From contig NC_010644.1 of assembly GCF_000020145.1 (NCBI RefSeq), positions 682,001-746,000 on the forward strand: a stretch of 64,000 bases of DNA, written 5' to 3'. Under the pieces are notes generated by a model that did not search any database, was not told where the DNA came from, and was given only the letters and a program-made list of their open reading frames with translations. Positions within the stretch are counted from its first letter, which is position 1; each line of letters begins with the position of its first letter. This DNA comes from Elusimicrobium minutum Pei191. GTDB taxonomy: Bacteria > Elusimicrobiota > Elusimicrobia > Elusimicrobiales > Elusimicrobiaceae. Shown here one piece after another: positions 35,269 to 44,133 of the stretch. A program made the position numbers and the translations under genes.

Positions 35269-35928
35269 TTATTCGGAATATCTTCTAAGCATATTTTTTT
35301 CGTTGTTTAAAATATGTTCTAAAATAAAAAGCCTGCGTTCCTGCTCGGGGGTTTTTGCGTCGGCTTGCATGTTTTCATACATAGCTTGTAAAATATTTAC
35401 GCTTTGTGTGTAGGCGTTATTTTCGCTTGTAAAGTGGTCGGCGTTGTTAAACGGGTGCTCAAAGTGGTAATAAAGATGCCCGTAAACTTCATGCACAAGC
35501 GCTGCTAAAGTTTTTGAAAAAAGGCAATGCGGCGTGTCGTCAAAATAATATTTGCAGTTTTCTCTTATACTGTCCGTCATTATATATGCCATAGGAGTTT
35601 GCGTTTGCCCGTTGGTTACTACGCCGGCGGCAGCGTCCCAGGTCATGCTGAGACGGTGGGCTGTTTTTTCAAAATGGTCGTCGTCACAGTCGTCAAAAAG
35701 CGCTACTAATATGCTAAAAGGATTTGTTTGGGGGTATTTATTTTGCTCTATATCTAAAAAATAGGGGTACTTTTTTGGCACATAGGTTTTTATTGCTTCA
35801 ACAACTTCTGTTAAAACGGGTTCAAATTCTTTATCTTTAATATCAATTGAAATAAGTTTGCCTTCCTGTGAAAAAGAAAACATGCTTATAAAAAGAGTAA
35901 AAATCGTAATTAAAATTTTTTGTTTCAT
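35269..35928 (-). CDS. Exported protein with HEVYGH motif, putative metallohydrolase
   Basis: A 219-residue protein with a signal peptide (cleavage near SFSQ, about residue 20). LVHEVYGHLYYHFEH (about residue 143) contains HExxxH. This spacing is unlike the common HExxH but is the zinc motif of dipeptidyl peptidase III (HELLGH). Two Asp/Cys-rich stretches (FDDCDDDH and the CKYYFDDTPHC region) precede it. The rest does not match DPP III, which is much longer. I therefore call only a putative metal-binding exported hydrolase. Single gene, minus strand. Confidence 0.7.
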   Translation of the reverse strand: MKQKILITIFTLFISMFSFSQEGKLISIDIKDKEFEPVLTEVVEAIKTYVPKKYPYFLDIEQNKYPQTNPFSILVALFDDCDDDHFEKTAHRLSMTWDAAAGVVTNGQTQTPMAYIMTDSIRENCKYYFDDTPHCLFSKTLAALVHEVYGHLYYHFEHPFNNADHFTSENNAYTQSVNILQAMYENMQADAKTPEQERRLFILEHILNNEKNMLRRYSE

Positions 35929-36054
35929 ATATAAATATTATATATAATATCTGTGAATATTATGAAATGGTTGTATGCCCGGAACAAAACTCCTAACATA
36001 CTAAGAAGTTTATAATTTTTTTATTTTTGCATGATATTTTACTGTGGGATTTTT

Positions 36055-36552
36055 ATGAAAAAAGGATTTACATTAATAGAATTGCTTGTGGTTGTGCTAA
36101 TTATCGGAATACTTGCCGCTATAGCCTTGCCGCAGTATACAAAAGCGGTTGAACGCGCGCGCGCTTCGGAGGCTATGATTCTTTTGCGCGCTGTTAACGA
36201 CGCTGATGAAAGATATTTTCTTGCCACGGGCTCAAGGGCTCTTTCCTTGGAAGATTTGGATATTGAAATACCTTATACAAACAAAGGCGGCAGCCCGCAA
36301 AGGTGGACAGGAAAAAACTTTAATATAACAGTTTACAGCTATGCTATATATTTTGAAAGAACAACCGGCGATTATTCTATATTGAAATACCGCTTATCTT
36401 GCGATCCGGGAATGGCTTTCGGTCTCGGTTGTGATAAAATATTTTGCCGCGGATATACTGACAAAGGAAATGAAATCTGTAAAGGCGCTACGGGCAATTC
36501 TAACGGGCAGATCAGCGGCGACGGTAATAAAACATTTTTCGCTTTTAAATAG
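36055..36552 (+). CDS. Type IV pilin-like protein (prepilin)
   Basis: A 165-residue protein with the class III signal [20 protein letters not shown]; cleavage by prepilin peptidase is after Gly, with Phe as first mature residue and Glu at +5. The ATG at 36055 is chosen because a 2-Lys leader MKKG fits the family; the open frame extends to 36031. After the hydrophobic helix comes ALPQYTKAVERARASEA, then a globular head with four Cys. Only the first 60 residues resemble the pilins at 62260 and 62739; the heads differ. No pilus assembly gene is adjacent. Confidence 0.9.
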   Translation: MKKGFTLIELLVVVLIIGILAAIALPQYTKAVERARASEAMILLRAVNDADERYFLATGSRALSLEDLDIEIPYTNKGGSPQRWTGKNFNITVYSYAIYFERTTGDYSILKYRLSCDPGMAFGLGCDKIFCRGYTDKGNEICKGATGNSNGQISGDGNKTFFAFK

Positions 36553-36583
36553 CAAAAATAGCGTTGCTTAATACTAAAGGCGC

Positions 36584-36678
36584 TATAATTAAGGCAAGGT
36601 TTGGGCCTTGGTTTGCAAGATTAATATTTTATATAATAAAGTTAATAAAAAGGGGCAGCTTTTTAGCGGCGCCTTTTT
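36584..36678 (+). promoter_or_regulatory. Possible promoter plus terminator-like hairpin upstream of nadE
   Basis: TATAAT at 36584-36589 is followed by a short CAAGG/CCTTG hairpin. A terminator-like stem with two mismatches comes next (36647-36653 with 36672-36678, inner GC pairs, T5). The gap to nadE is then 69 nt. It could be a small RNA, an attenuated leader, or the terminator of the preceding pilin. Confidence 0.35.
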
Positions 36679-36747
36679 GTTTTGCCAAAAAAGGTTTTTA
36701 TACAATAAAATTTGGTTTTTAATAAATTATTATTAAGAGGAAAAAAT

Positions 36748-37563
36748 ATGTCAAAATTAACTCCTGCGAAGGTTTATAAAGAAATTACGGCGGGTTTAAA
36801 AAAATTCACCAAAGAAAATAATATAAAAAAATGCGTTATAGGAATAAGCGGCGGCATAGACTGCGCTGTTGTTTCGGCGCTGGCTGTTGATGTTTTCGGC
36901 CCTTCTAATGTTTATGGTGTGGCTATTCCTACAAAATTTTCTTCTAAAGAAAGTTTAACGCTTGCAAAAAAGCTTGCCAAAAATTTAAAAATAAATTTTC
37001 AAATTATAAATATTGACGGGACCTTTGAAGCTATTGTGAAAGAGATGGGGGGAATAAAAAAATTAAAACCCTTAACCGTGCAAAATATTCAACCCAGACT
37101 GCGTTCCAATGTTCTTATGGCGGTTTCTTCCGAGGTAGGCGGCGTTGTTTTAGCCACGGGAAATAAAACTGAAGTCGCCACAGGCTACTATACTTTATAT
37201 GGCGATTCCTGCGGGGCAATAGCTCCTTTAGCCTGCCTTTATAAAGAAATGGTTTATAAGCTTGCCGCTTATATTAACCGAAATAAAGAGCTTATACCCC
37301 AAGGCACAATTACACGCCCGCCAACAGCCGAGCTTGCGCATAACCAAAAAGACGAGGACGACCTTTTGCCTTACTCTGTTTTAGATAAAATATTGCATAT
37401 GTATCTTGATTTAAAATTAGAACCTTCGACTATCGCTAAAAAACTAAATATAACCGTTGCAGAAGTTGAAAAAATAGAAAACAGATACAGAAAAAATATG
37501 TTTAAAAAAGCGCAGGCCGCGCCGCCTTTGCTTCTTTCAAAATGCTGTCATGTTGATTTATAA
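36748..37563 (+). CDS. nadE: NAD+ synthase, ammonia-dependent type
   Basis: A 271-residue protein. The ATP-pyrophosphatase P-loop reads GISGGIDCAVVSALA: the usual SGGxDS has Cys in place of the last Ser. ATGNKTEVATGYYTLYGD and RPPTAELAHNQKDEDDLLPY are NadE blocks. It amidates nicotinic acid adenine dinucleotide to NAD+. There is no nitrilase domain, so free ammonia or a separate glutaminase supplies nitrogen. The start at 36748 is picked from the AGAGG 7 bp upstream; the frame is open to 36712 without a ribosome site. Confidence 0.93.
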   Translation: MSKLTPAKVYKEITAGLKKFTKENNIKKCVIGISGGIDCAVVSALAVDVFGPSNVYGVAIPTKFSSKESLTLAKKLAKNLKINFQIINIDGTFEAIVKEMGGIKKLKPLTVQNIQPRLRSNVLMAVSSEVGGVVLATGNKTEVATGYYTLYGDSCGAIAPLACLYKEMVYKLAAYINRNKELIPQGTITRPPTAELAHNQKDEDDLLPYSVLDKILHMYLDLKLEPSTIAKKLNITVAEVEKIENRYRKNMFKKAQAAPPLLLSKCCHVDL

Positions 37564-37566
37564 TTT

Positions 37567-37594
37567 AAAGCCCGCCTTTACGGCGGGTTTTTTT
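37567..37594 (+). terminator. Intrinsic terminator after nadE
   Basis: Stem CCCGCC/GGCGGG (37571-37576 with 37582-37587), a 5-nt loop, T7. Confidence 0.85.
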
Positions 37595-37637
37595 GCCTGG
37601 CTTTATAAACAAGCTGTTAATTTGATAAAGTGTTGAT

Positions 37638-38720
37638 ATGAAAAAATTTTTATTTTTAATTTCTTTATTCGCGCTGCCTAATATACTATTTGCTTTAGAT
37701 GAGGAATATGCAAGCTTGGGCAATAATCCTCCCGTGCCGGCCAGGGCGGTTGCTAACCCGCAGGCGGGCGGGCCCCATAAAAGAGGCTCGCTGGGGCCGA
37801 CTTCAACTGTTAATAAAAGAAACCCTTTTGATTTAAACAGCGATATTTTGGAAAACTATAAAAATTGGGGAAAAACCCGCATGAATTTGGAAGCCGCCCA
37901 TAAATTGGGTATAACCGGTGCGGGCGTTACCGTTATGGTTATAGATAGCGGCGTATCTCCTCACAAGGAATTTAAAACCGGGGCCATAAGCACTTTGGAT
38001 TTTACCTCAAGCGGTCCTTATGATACTTTTGGACATTCAACAGGGGTTATAGGCATAATAATAGCCAAAGGCGAAGATATGCTCGGCGTAGCGCCTGACG
38101 CTAAAATTTACTCGGCCAAAGCAAACCCGGGGCAGGGGTTGATATCTTCCGGACCTGTCGTAAATGCTATTAACTGGGCTGTTGAGCATAATAAAACATC
38201 GCAAGATAAAATAAGCGTTATAAATTTAAGTTACGGCGTAAGCGGCTGGCAGCAAGACCTTGCCGACGCCATAAAAAACGCTTACAAAGCCGGCATAATT
38301 ATCGTTGCGCCAAGCGGCAATGAAGGTTTTCATAAAGTTCTTTTTCCGGCTAGTATGGATGAGGTTATAGCCGTTTCCGGCATAACCGCGCATGACGGCG
38401 CTTACGGCAAAAGTTCTTACGGCGCGCAGGTTGATTTTACCGCGCCGGCTTCCGCCGTTTACACAACAGGTTTAAACAATTCTTATATTTGGGCGGACGG
38501 AACCTCTGTCGCCGCGCCTTATGTGGCGGGTATGGCCGCTTTGGCTATCGAAGGATACAGGCTTGCTAACGAAGGTAAGGATCCTTCGCCCGCGCAGGTA
38601 AAGGAAATTTTAGCCGCGGCCTCGTCGCTTGCCAGCGGGCCGCATAAACTTAAACAAGGTTACGGTGTTATAGATGCGGGTAAAGTGGCTGCGAGGTTTG
38701 TTCCCGCAGGTAAAAAATAA
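37638..38720 (+). CDS. Exported subtilisin-like serine protease (S8)
   Basis: A 360-residue protein with signal peptide (cleavage near LFALD, about residue 20), a Pro/Gly-rich linker to about 85, then an S8 domain. Catalytic residues are Asp103 (VIDSG), His133 (FGHSTGV) and Ser290 (GTSVAAPYVAGM), with the oxyanion Asn in SGNEG. The His block usually reads GHGTHVAG; here it is GHSTGVIG, so the second His is lost but the catalytic one is kept. Such enzymes degrade or process proteins outside the cytoplasm. Single gene after the nadE terminator. Confidence 0.9.
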   Translation: MKKFLFLISLFALPNILFALDEEYASLGNNPPVPARAVANPQAGGPHKRGSLGPTSTVNKRNPFDLNSDILENYKNWGKTRMNLEAAHKLGITGAGVTVMVIDSGVSPHKEFKTGAISTLDFTSSGPYDTFGHSTGVIGIIIAKGEDMLGVAPDAKIYSAKANPGQGLISSGPVVNAINWAVEHNKTSQDKISVINLSYGVSGWQQDLADAIKNAYKAGIIIVAPSGNEGFHKVLFPASMDEVIAVSGITAHDGAYGKSSYGAQVDFTAPASAVYTTGLNNSYIWADGTSVAAPYVAGMAALAIEGYRLANEGKDPSPAQVKEILAAASSLASGPHKLKQGYGVIDAGKVAARFVPAGKK

Positions 38721-38731
38721 TTGTTTTTATA

Positions 38732-38740
38732 TGCTATATT
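38732..38740 (+). promoter_or_regulatory. Extended -10 promoter
   Basis: TGC-TATATT, 24 bp before the Sel1 lipoprotein ATG. The strong ribosome site AAGGAGG (38752-38758) follows, 5 bp before the ATG. Confidence 0.55.
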
Positions 38741-38763
38741 AAAAATTACACAAGGAGGATATT

Positions 38764-39594
38764 ATGAGAAAATATATTACGCTTTTTTGCGCCGCATTAT
38801 TATTTTTGTGTGCTTGCGCGGACAAACAAGTTGCAACAAAATCTGTGCCTGACAAATATTCCCAATATTTAGACGCTTACCTGGAATTTGATTATGTTCA
38901 AACACCCCAGGATATAAAAAATAATATGAATGCTCTTACCGCAGCCGCCGAAGACGGATTTACACTTGCAATCGGCAAAATGGCTAATGTTTACGCCTAC
39001 GGCCTTAACAATAATGAAGTCAGTATTGAAACAGCTTGCTTATGGGATAAGAAGAATGCTTTTGAAAATACGCTTTTTTGCCGTTATGACAATATCCAAT
39101 GGAAAAGAGGTCTTAAAGCCCGTTTTGATGATATAAGCAAAGCCGCCGAAGCGGGGGATAAAGACGCAAAATACGCTTTAGCTTTTGAATATTATCTAAT
39201 AGGGGCATATCCCGTAAAAAAAGATATTTCCAAAGCGCTTGATGCTTTAAAAGAACTTTCTTCGGGCGGGTATGGCAAGGCCTCATTGCATCTTGCTCTT
39301 ATTTATGAAAATTACCCCGCTTTTAAAAATTGCGGTCTGATAGTTGAAATGTATAATAAAGCTCACTTGCAGGGAGTTCCTTCGGCAGCTTGTCATCTCG
39401 GCCGTTTGTATGAGGATGGCAACTGTGTAGAATTTGATATAAATAAAGCTTTAGAATGGTTCCAAAAAGGGGCCGACGCCGGTGAACCTATGTGTTTTGG
39501 GTATTTGTCGGACATGTATTTAAATAAGAATTATCCCGTTTACAACCGTAAACTGGGCAATAAGTATAAAGAACTTTACCACAGTGAACAATAA
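38764..39594 (+). CDS. Sel1-repeat lipoprotein
   Basis: A 276-residue protein. The lipobox region LFLCAC gives Cys at about residue 19. The body is made of Sel1-like helical repeats (for example ACHLGRLYEDGNCVEFDINKALEWFQKGADAG at about 210-240, quoted here only by its pattern A-x-x-L-G-x-x-Y-x-x-G). Sel1 proteins are envelope adaptors, often in signalling. It has its own promoter and terminator. The specific partner is unknown. Confidence 0.85.
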   Translation: MRKYITLFCAALLFLCACADKQVATKSVPDKYSQYLDAYLEFDYVQTPQDIKNNMNALTAAAEDGFTLAIGKMANVYAYGLNNNEVSIETACLWDKKNAFENTLFCRYDNIQWKRGLKARFDDISKAAEAGDKDAKYALAFEYYLIGAYPVKKDISKALDALKELSSGGYGKASLHLALIYENYPAFKNCGLIVEMYNKAHLQGVPSAACHLGRLYEDGNCVEFDINKALEWFQKGADAGEPMCFGYLSDMYLNKNYPVYNRKLGNKYKELYHSEQ

Positions 39595-39620
39595 AAGTAT
39601 TTTAAAAAAATTCTTATAAT

Positions 39621-39657
39621 AAAAACTCCGCGAGGAAAATTCCTGCGGAGTTTTTTT
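39621..39657 (+). terminator. Intrinsic terminator
   Basis: AAAAACTCCGC pairs with GCGGAGTTTTT, with an inner AGGA/TCCT helix, then a T-run. Confidence 0.9.
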
Positions 39658-39661
39658 ATTA

Positions 39662-39695
39662 GGGCCTATAGGCAAAATGGGCCTTTTGGCCCATG
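39662..39695 (+). promoter_or_regulatory. GGCCTAT palindromic element, site B
   Basis: Two perfect palindromes: GCCTATAGGC (39664-39673) and ATGGGCC-TTTT-GGCCCAT (39677-39694). It is located 47 bp before the ATG of the next gene. Related sequences precede both giant genes. Confidence 0.55.
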
Positions 39696-39741
39696 TAAAA
39701 GGCTTTTAAAACGGGTAATTTATTAGTAATGGAATTCTTTT

Positions 39742-40539
39742 ATGAAAAAAATTTTACTGATAACATTTCTTTGCTTTAGCGCCGCGCAGGTATTTGGAAA
39801 TTTAACAGGTGTGAGTAAGGGTTATATTGCCGAAAAAGTTAAAGAAGCAAAAAAACATTCCTCTATAACCCAAGTTAAAAAAACGCAGGAACCTGAAAAA
39901 TATGAAATTATTTACAAAAAACATATTGGGGAAACCGCCACGTATATAGACGGGCTTACAAAAGAACTTAATGTTTTTAACGATATTTGCCTTTCCGGCG
40001 GGGAAGAGCACCGGGAGCGCTGTCTTAAAGAAAAAGGCGAACTTGAGAAATTTTTAGTTAAATTAAAAGAAGGCAGTTCATTTTTAAATTTTGATTTTTC
40101 CTATGAAAATTACAAAACGTTTTTTTATAACTATTTCGGGTTTATTTACGGTATTGTTTCTGAAATACAAAAAGAAGAGTTTAGCGGCATTCTATCCGAA
40201 CACTATAAGAAATTAAATGCTGTTGAGGAAATTCTTACAGAAGCTAAAAATAATTGTTTTGAAATATATAAAAATAAAATAAAAGAGTTGTTTTCTTCTT
40301 ATGAAGGCAAATTTGATGACGCGCAATTAGAGAAGTCTTTAACCGGTTGGTTTGTAAATTTTTACGTTTCCGACAATAAGGGCGCCGCTTTTGAGGACAG
40401 GCCCGTTTTAGATAAAGCTAAAGAAATAAAAAAAATTTCCGGTTTGAGCGCCCAAGATAAAGAACTTTGCAAAGATCTTTCTTTAAAGTTGGAAGAACTT
40501 TCCTTGGAATATACAAGCGCTTACGTCGCGCGTATTTAA
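39742..40539 (+). CDS. Exported helical protein, unknown
   Basis: A 265-residue protein with a signal peptide (cleavage near QVFGN, about residue 20). The mature part is rich in Lys, Glu and Leu and appears mainly helical, with possible coiled coil at about 60-110. Three Cys are spaced in the middle region. No domain is recognised. It is a single gene between two terminators, and the palindromic element shared with the giant genes lies directly upstream, so it may be co-regulated with them. Confidence 0.7.
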   Translation: MKKILLITFLCFSAAQVFGNLTGVSKGYIAEKVKEAKKHSSITQVKKTQEPEKYEIIYKKHIGETATYIDGLTKELNVFNDICLSGGEEHRERCLKEKGELEKFLVKLKEGSSFLNFDFSYENYKTFFYNYFGFIYGIVSEIQKEEFSGILSEHYKKLNAVEEILTEAKNNCFEIYKNKIKELFSSYEGKFDDAQLEKSLTGWFVNFYVSDNKGAAFEDRPVLDKAKEIKKISGLSAQDKELCKDLSLKLEELSLEYTSAYVARI

Positions 40540-40552
40540 AAAATAAATTTCA

Positions 40553-40586
40553 AACACCGCTCTTATGCGAGAGCGGTGTTTTGTTT
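40553..40586 (+). terminator. Intrinsic terminator
   Basis: A perfect 11-bp stem (40553-40563 with 40570-40580), a 6-nt loop and T-rich tail. Confidence 0.9.
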
Positions 40587-40615
40587 TGTGTTAATTAATA
40601 GTAAAATATATAAAT

Positions 40616-41095
40616 ATGAATTATGCAGACTATGATGTTCCCGAAGATTTAGTTTTTAGAACAAAAGATATTATAAGAATGAAGGGGCTTAAATGCAGCG
40701 CTAAGCTTGCTCCTAAAGATTTTGAAAACATATTATCGGAACCTAATAAAATTACTTCAGTTAAGGTTAATCTAAATTTTTCCATAAGCCAAAAAGATAT
40801 TTTGGTGCAGGGCCGCGTATACGGCGCAACAAAGCTGCAATGCGGACGCTGCCTTGATATATTTGACGGCTCTTTTGATGAAGAGTTTATTGAAACATAT
40901 AGCATTAAATCTGAAATAATTGATATAATGTATGAAGTTATCCAAACGCTTGCTCTTATAGAAAGCATTACATTTGTTTGTGATGAAAACTGCAAGGGCT
41001 TGTGTGATCAGTGCGGCAAAAATAAAAATAAAGAGAACTGCGGTTGCGTAAGGCAGAATTTCTCTGCTTTTGCGGTTCTTAAAAAGGATAAATGA
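40616..41095 (+). CDS. yceD: YceD family protein (DUF177)
   Basis: A 159-residue protein with the DUF177 motif LQCGRCLD and the C-terminal CDENCKGLCDQCGKNKN, a metal-binding-like Cys set. The family lies before rpmF in most bacteria and is linked to 23S rRNA/large-subunit biogenesis. It is the first gene of the cluster yceD-rpmF-plsX-fabG-acpP-rnc. A clear ribosome site is not seen; the ATG lies close to a TAAAAT box, so the message may be nearly leaderless. Confidence 0.9.
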   Translation: MNYADYDVPEDLVFRTKDIIRMKGLKCSAKLAPKDFENILSEPNKITSVKVNLNFSISQKDILVQGRVYGATKLQCGRCLDIFDGSFDEEFIETYSIKSEIIDIMYEVIQTLALIESITFVCDENCKGLCDQCGKNKNKENCGCVRQNFSAFAVLKKDK

Positions 41096-41128
41096 ATTTG
41101 AAGTTTAAGTTAGAGAGGAAGAAATAAA

Positions 41129-41335
41129 ATGCCTAATCCAAAGAGAAAACATACTCGTTCAAGAAGAGATCTTAGAAGGAGCCAAAATTCTAAATTAGAA
41201 CCCGTTGCTTTAGTTTCATGTTCTAATTGCGGCGCGGCCAGAAAGCCCCACAACATTTGCCCTTCTTGCGGTTTTTACAAGGATAAAGTTGTTGTTGCAG
41301 TAGCAAAGAAAGAAAATTCACAAGACGCAAAATAA
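41129..41335 (+). CDS. rpmF: 50S ribosomal protein L32
   Basis: A 68-residue protein. The N-terminus MPNPKRKHTRSRRDLRRS is typical. Four Cys as CSNCG and CPSCG form the zinc-binding version of L32. A short charged tail follows. Shine-Dalgarno AGAGAGGAAG precedes the ATG. It sits in its conserved place between yceD and plsX. Confidence 0.96.
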   Translation: MPNPKRKHTRSRRDLRRSQNSKLEPVALVSCSNCGAARKPHNICPSCGFYKDKVVVAVAKKENSQDAK

Positions 41336-41347
41336 AAGGTTTTGACT

Positions 41348-42373
41348 ATGAGAATAGCCCTAGACGCGTCCGGCGGAGATTTTGGATACCAGCCTAACAT
41401 TTTAGGCGCGGCCCGTGCTGTAAAAGAGCTTAAATGCGAAGTTATATTAGTAGGGGACGAAAAGGTTTTAAAAGAGCAGCTGGCCTCCTTAGGGCTTTCT
41501 GATTTAAAAGGTCTTAGTGTGGAGCACGCGCCCGATGTTATTGATATGGACGCTGATCCTGCCAAAGAGGTCCGTTCCAAAAAAAATGCCAGCGTAGTAG
41601 TGGCGGCCGATTTAGTAAAACAAGGCAGGGCTAAAGCTTTTGTATCGGCGGGTAATTCCGGTGCGACAATGGTTGCCGCTCTTATGAAGATGGGCCGTAT
41701 AGAGGGCGTTTTAAGGCCCGCTATAGGCGCTCCGCTTCCTACGGTAAAGGGGCTTATGCTTCTTTTAGACGCCGGCGCCAATGCGGAATGCAAACCGCAG
41801 CATTTAATGCAGTTTGCCGTAATGGGGTCAATTTACACACAAAAAGTTTTTGGTATAAGAAAACCTAAAGTAGGGCTTTTGTCTATAGGCGAAGAAGAAG
41901 GCAAAGGCAACGACCTGGTAAAGGAAACATATCCTTACTTAAGCAATTTGGGTATTAATTTTTGCGGTAACGTTGAAGGGCGTGATTTGCCTTTCGGCAC
42001 TACGGACGTGGTAGTTACAGACGGGTTTACCGGTAACGTTTGTTTAAAGCTTGAAGAAGGCTTGGCAAAAGCCATGTTTCATATGATTAAAGGGGAAATT
42101 AAGAAAAACCCCATTGCAATGCTTGGCGCAATGCTGGCAAAACCGGCGTTCGCCTCGGTTAAAAAAATTACCGATCCCGACACTGCGGGCGGAGCGCCGC
42201 TTTTAGGCGTTGACGGCGTGGCCATAGTTTCACACGGCAAATCAAGTGAAACGGCTGTATTTAACGCCGTGAGAACCGCTAAAAGGTTAGTTGACAGCGG
42301 TTTTGTAAGCGATATAAAACAGCATATTGCCGAATACAAAGAAATATTTGAAAAACTTGAAGCGAAAAAATAA
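41348..42373 (+). CDS. plsX: Phosphate acyltransferase PlsX
   Basis: A 341-residue protein with PlsX blocks ALDASGGDFG at the start, SAGNSGATMVAAL, and VTDGFTGNVCLKLEEG. It makes acyl-phosphate from acyl-ACP for phospholipid synthesis. The ATG at 41348 follows AAAAGG by 8 bp; the TTG at 41342 is a weaker alternative. It lies 12 bp after rpmF. fabH, often next, is missing. Confidence 0.95.
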   Translation: MRIALDASGGDFGYQPNILGAARAVKELKCEVILVGDEKVLKEQLASLGLSDLKGLSVEHAPDVIDMDADPAKEVRSKKNASVVVAADLVKQGRAKAFVSAGNSGATMVAALMKMGRIEGVLRPAIGAPLPTVKGLMLLLDAGANAECKPQHLMQFAVMGSIYTQKVFGIRKPKVGLLSIGEEEGKGNDLVKETYPYLSNLGINFCGNVEGRDLPFGTTDVVVTDGFTGNVCLKLEEGLAKAMFHMIKGEIKKNPIAMLGAMLAKPAFASVKKITDPDTAGGAPLLGVDGVAIVSHGKSSETAVFNAVRTAKRLVDSGFVSDIKQHIAEYKEIFEKLEAKK

Positions 42374-42420
42374 GTTTTTTGTTTTATTATTTATCAATTT
42401 TTAAATTATTTTATAGATTT

Positions 42421-43158
42421 ATGAAAAATAAAAATGTTATCATAACAGGTGGAAGCAGGGGCATAGGTTTTGGCGCGGCAAAAGCATTTGCCGAAAAAGG
42501 CGCTAACCTGGCGATTTGCGCCACTAATGAAGCAGGCCTTGCAAAAGCAAAAACCGAACTTGAACATTTAGGCGTTAAAATATATACTGAAACAGTTAAC
42601 GTAAGCGATGTTGAAGCCTGCCAGAAATTTGTTGATAACGCCGTTAAAACTTTGGGCGGTGTTGATGTATTGGTTAACAACGCGGGTATTACAAAGGACA
42701 ATTTGGCCGTAAGGCTTAACGAATCAGACTGGGACGCCGTGCTTGACATTAATTTAAAAGGCTCTTTTTTTATGTCAAAAGCCGTTCTTAAGTATATGAT
42801 GAAGGCCAGAGCGGGCAGTATAATAAATTTAACTTCTATAGTTGGTCAGGCGGGTAACGCCGGCCAGGTAAATTATGCGGCTTCAAAGGCTGGGTTAATA
42901 GGAATAACAAAAACCTTAGCCAAAGAATTCGCGTCAAGAAATATCAGAGTTAACGCCGTAGCACCCGGGTTTGTACAGACGGAAATGACGGACGCCACCT
43001 TTAACGAAGAGGTTAAACAGGCAATGCTTGAGCAGGTGCCTTTAAAAAGATTTGCAAGTGTTGGTGATATCGCCAAAGCAATATTGTTTTTGGCCAGCGA
43101 AGATGCTTCTTACATAACGGGGCAGATTTTAGCAGTAAACGGTGGTTTGTATATATAA
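42421..43158 (+). CDS. fabG: 3-oxoacyl-[ACP] reductase
   Basis: A 245-residue short-chain dehydrogenase. The NADPH-binding TGGSRGIG is at the start, the NNAGIT motif in the middle, catalytic Ser in NLTSIVG and Tyr-x3-Lys in NYAASKAG; the C-terminus GQILAVNGGLYI is FabG-like. It reduces the beta-keto group in fatty acid elongation on ACP, whose gene follows. The ATG at 42421 is chosen because it lies 6 residues before the Rossmann motif; the 47-bp gap after plsX has no good ribosome site. Confidence 0.93.
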   Translation: MKNKNVIITGGSRGIGFGAAKAFAEKGANLAICATNEAGLAKAKTELEHLGVKIYTETVNVSDVEACQKFVDNAVKTLGGVDVLVNNAGITKDNLAVRLNESDWDAVLDINLKGSFFMSKAVLKYMMKARAGSIINLTSIVGQAGNAGQVNYAASKAGLIGITKTLAKEFASRNIRVNAVAPGFVQTEMTDATFNEEVKQAMLEQVPLKRFASVGDIAKAILFLASEDASYITGQILAVNGGLYI

Positions 43159-43170
43159 CGGAGGTCTACA

Positions 43171-43416
43171 ATGTCTGTAGAAAATGTTGAAGAAAGAGTA
43201 AAAAATATCATTATGGAACAGTTAGGTGTAGAAGCTGACCAGGTTAAACCCGAAGCTCAGTTTGTAAACGACCTTGGCGCGGATTCCCTTGACACTGTTG
43301 AACTTATTATGGCTTTAGAAGAGGAGTTTGATATCGAAATTCCCGACGAAAAAGCTGAAAAGATCAAAACTGTCGGCGAAGCTATTGAGCACATCAAAGC
43401 AAACGCGAAAAAATAA
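43171..43416 (+). CDS. acpP: Acyl carrier protein
   Basis: An 81-residue acidic protein with the phosphopantetheine site [16 protein letters not shown] (Ser of DSL). It carries acyl chains for the fatty acid enzymes and for PlsX. The ribosome site CGGAGG lies 7 bp before the ATG. Its place between fabG and rnc is conserved among bacteria. Confidence 0.97.
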   Translation: MSVENVEERVKNIIMEQLGVEADQVKPEAQFVNDLGADSLDTVELIMALEEEFDIEIPDEKAEKIKTVGEAIEHIKANAKK

Positions 43417-43422
43417 AATATT

Positions 43423-44088
43423 GTGTCAAACGATATTGAACAAGTATTAGATTATTCTTTTAAAAATAAAGAATTAATTAGGGAAGCACTCACTCACAAA
43501 TCTTTTACAGGAGAACGACGGTCTGTTAAGCATAACGAAAGACTGGAATTTCTTGGGGATAGCGTCCTTGGATTGGTCGCAGCGGAATATATATATTCCA
43601 AATATCCGGAGGTTGAAGAGGGGGTGCTTTCTAAAATTAAGTCGGGGTTGGTTTCCCGCCATAATCTTTACTTATGGGCAAGTGAGCTTGATTTGGGGGC
43701 GTATTTAGCCCTTGGAGCGGGCGAAGCCGCTACCGGTGGAAGAACGCGTGAAAGCATTTTATCAAACGCCATGGAAGCGGTGTTGGGCGCAGTATATTTA
43801 GACGGCGGTTTTGAAAGCGTTAAAAACATAATAAATAAATGGATTTCTACGCAAAGCCTTACTGAAGTTTCTTCCGATTACAAAAGCACTTTGCAGGAAA
43901 TAGTGCAAAAAAAATATAAATCAGTTCCAGAGTATGAGGTTATCCAAACCGTAGGGCCTGAGCATGAAAAAATTTTTACGGTAGTTGTGTCAAGTTTAAA
44001 AAAAGAACTTGGCAGGGGTAGGGGCAAAAATAAAAAACTTGCCGAGCAAGACGCCGCCAAAAACGCTTTGGAAAACTTAAAAAAATAA
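43423..44088 (+). CDS. rnc: Ribonuclease III
   Basis: A 221-residue protein with the RNase III signature NERLEFLGDSVLGL and a C-terminal double-stranded RNA-binding domain (from DYKSTLQEIVQ, ending EQDAAKNALENL). It cleaves dsRNA in rRNA maturation and mRNA decay. The start is GTG at 43423, 6 bp after the acpP stop; no ATG lies before the conserved region. The weak start may lower its level relative to ACP. Confidence 0.95.
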   Translation: MSNDIEQVLDYSFKNKELIREALTHKSFTGERRSVKHNERLEFLGDSVLGLVAAEYIYSKYPEVEEGVLSKIKSGLVSRHNLYLWASELDLGAYLALGAGEAATGGRTRESILSNAMEAVLGAVYLDGGFESVKNIINKWISTQSLTEVSSDYKSTLQEIVQKKYKSVPEYEVIQTVGPEHEKIFTVVVSSLKKELGRGRGKNKKLAEQDAAKNALENLKK

Positions 44089-44133
44089 TGGGCATATCGC
44101 GTAAAAAACGCATTTTGTCCCGGGGATATGGGG

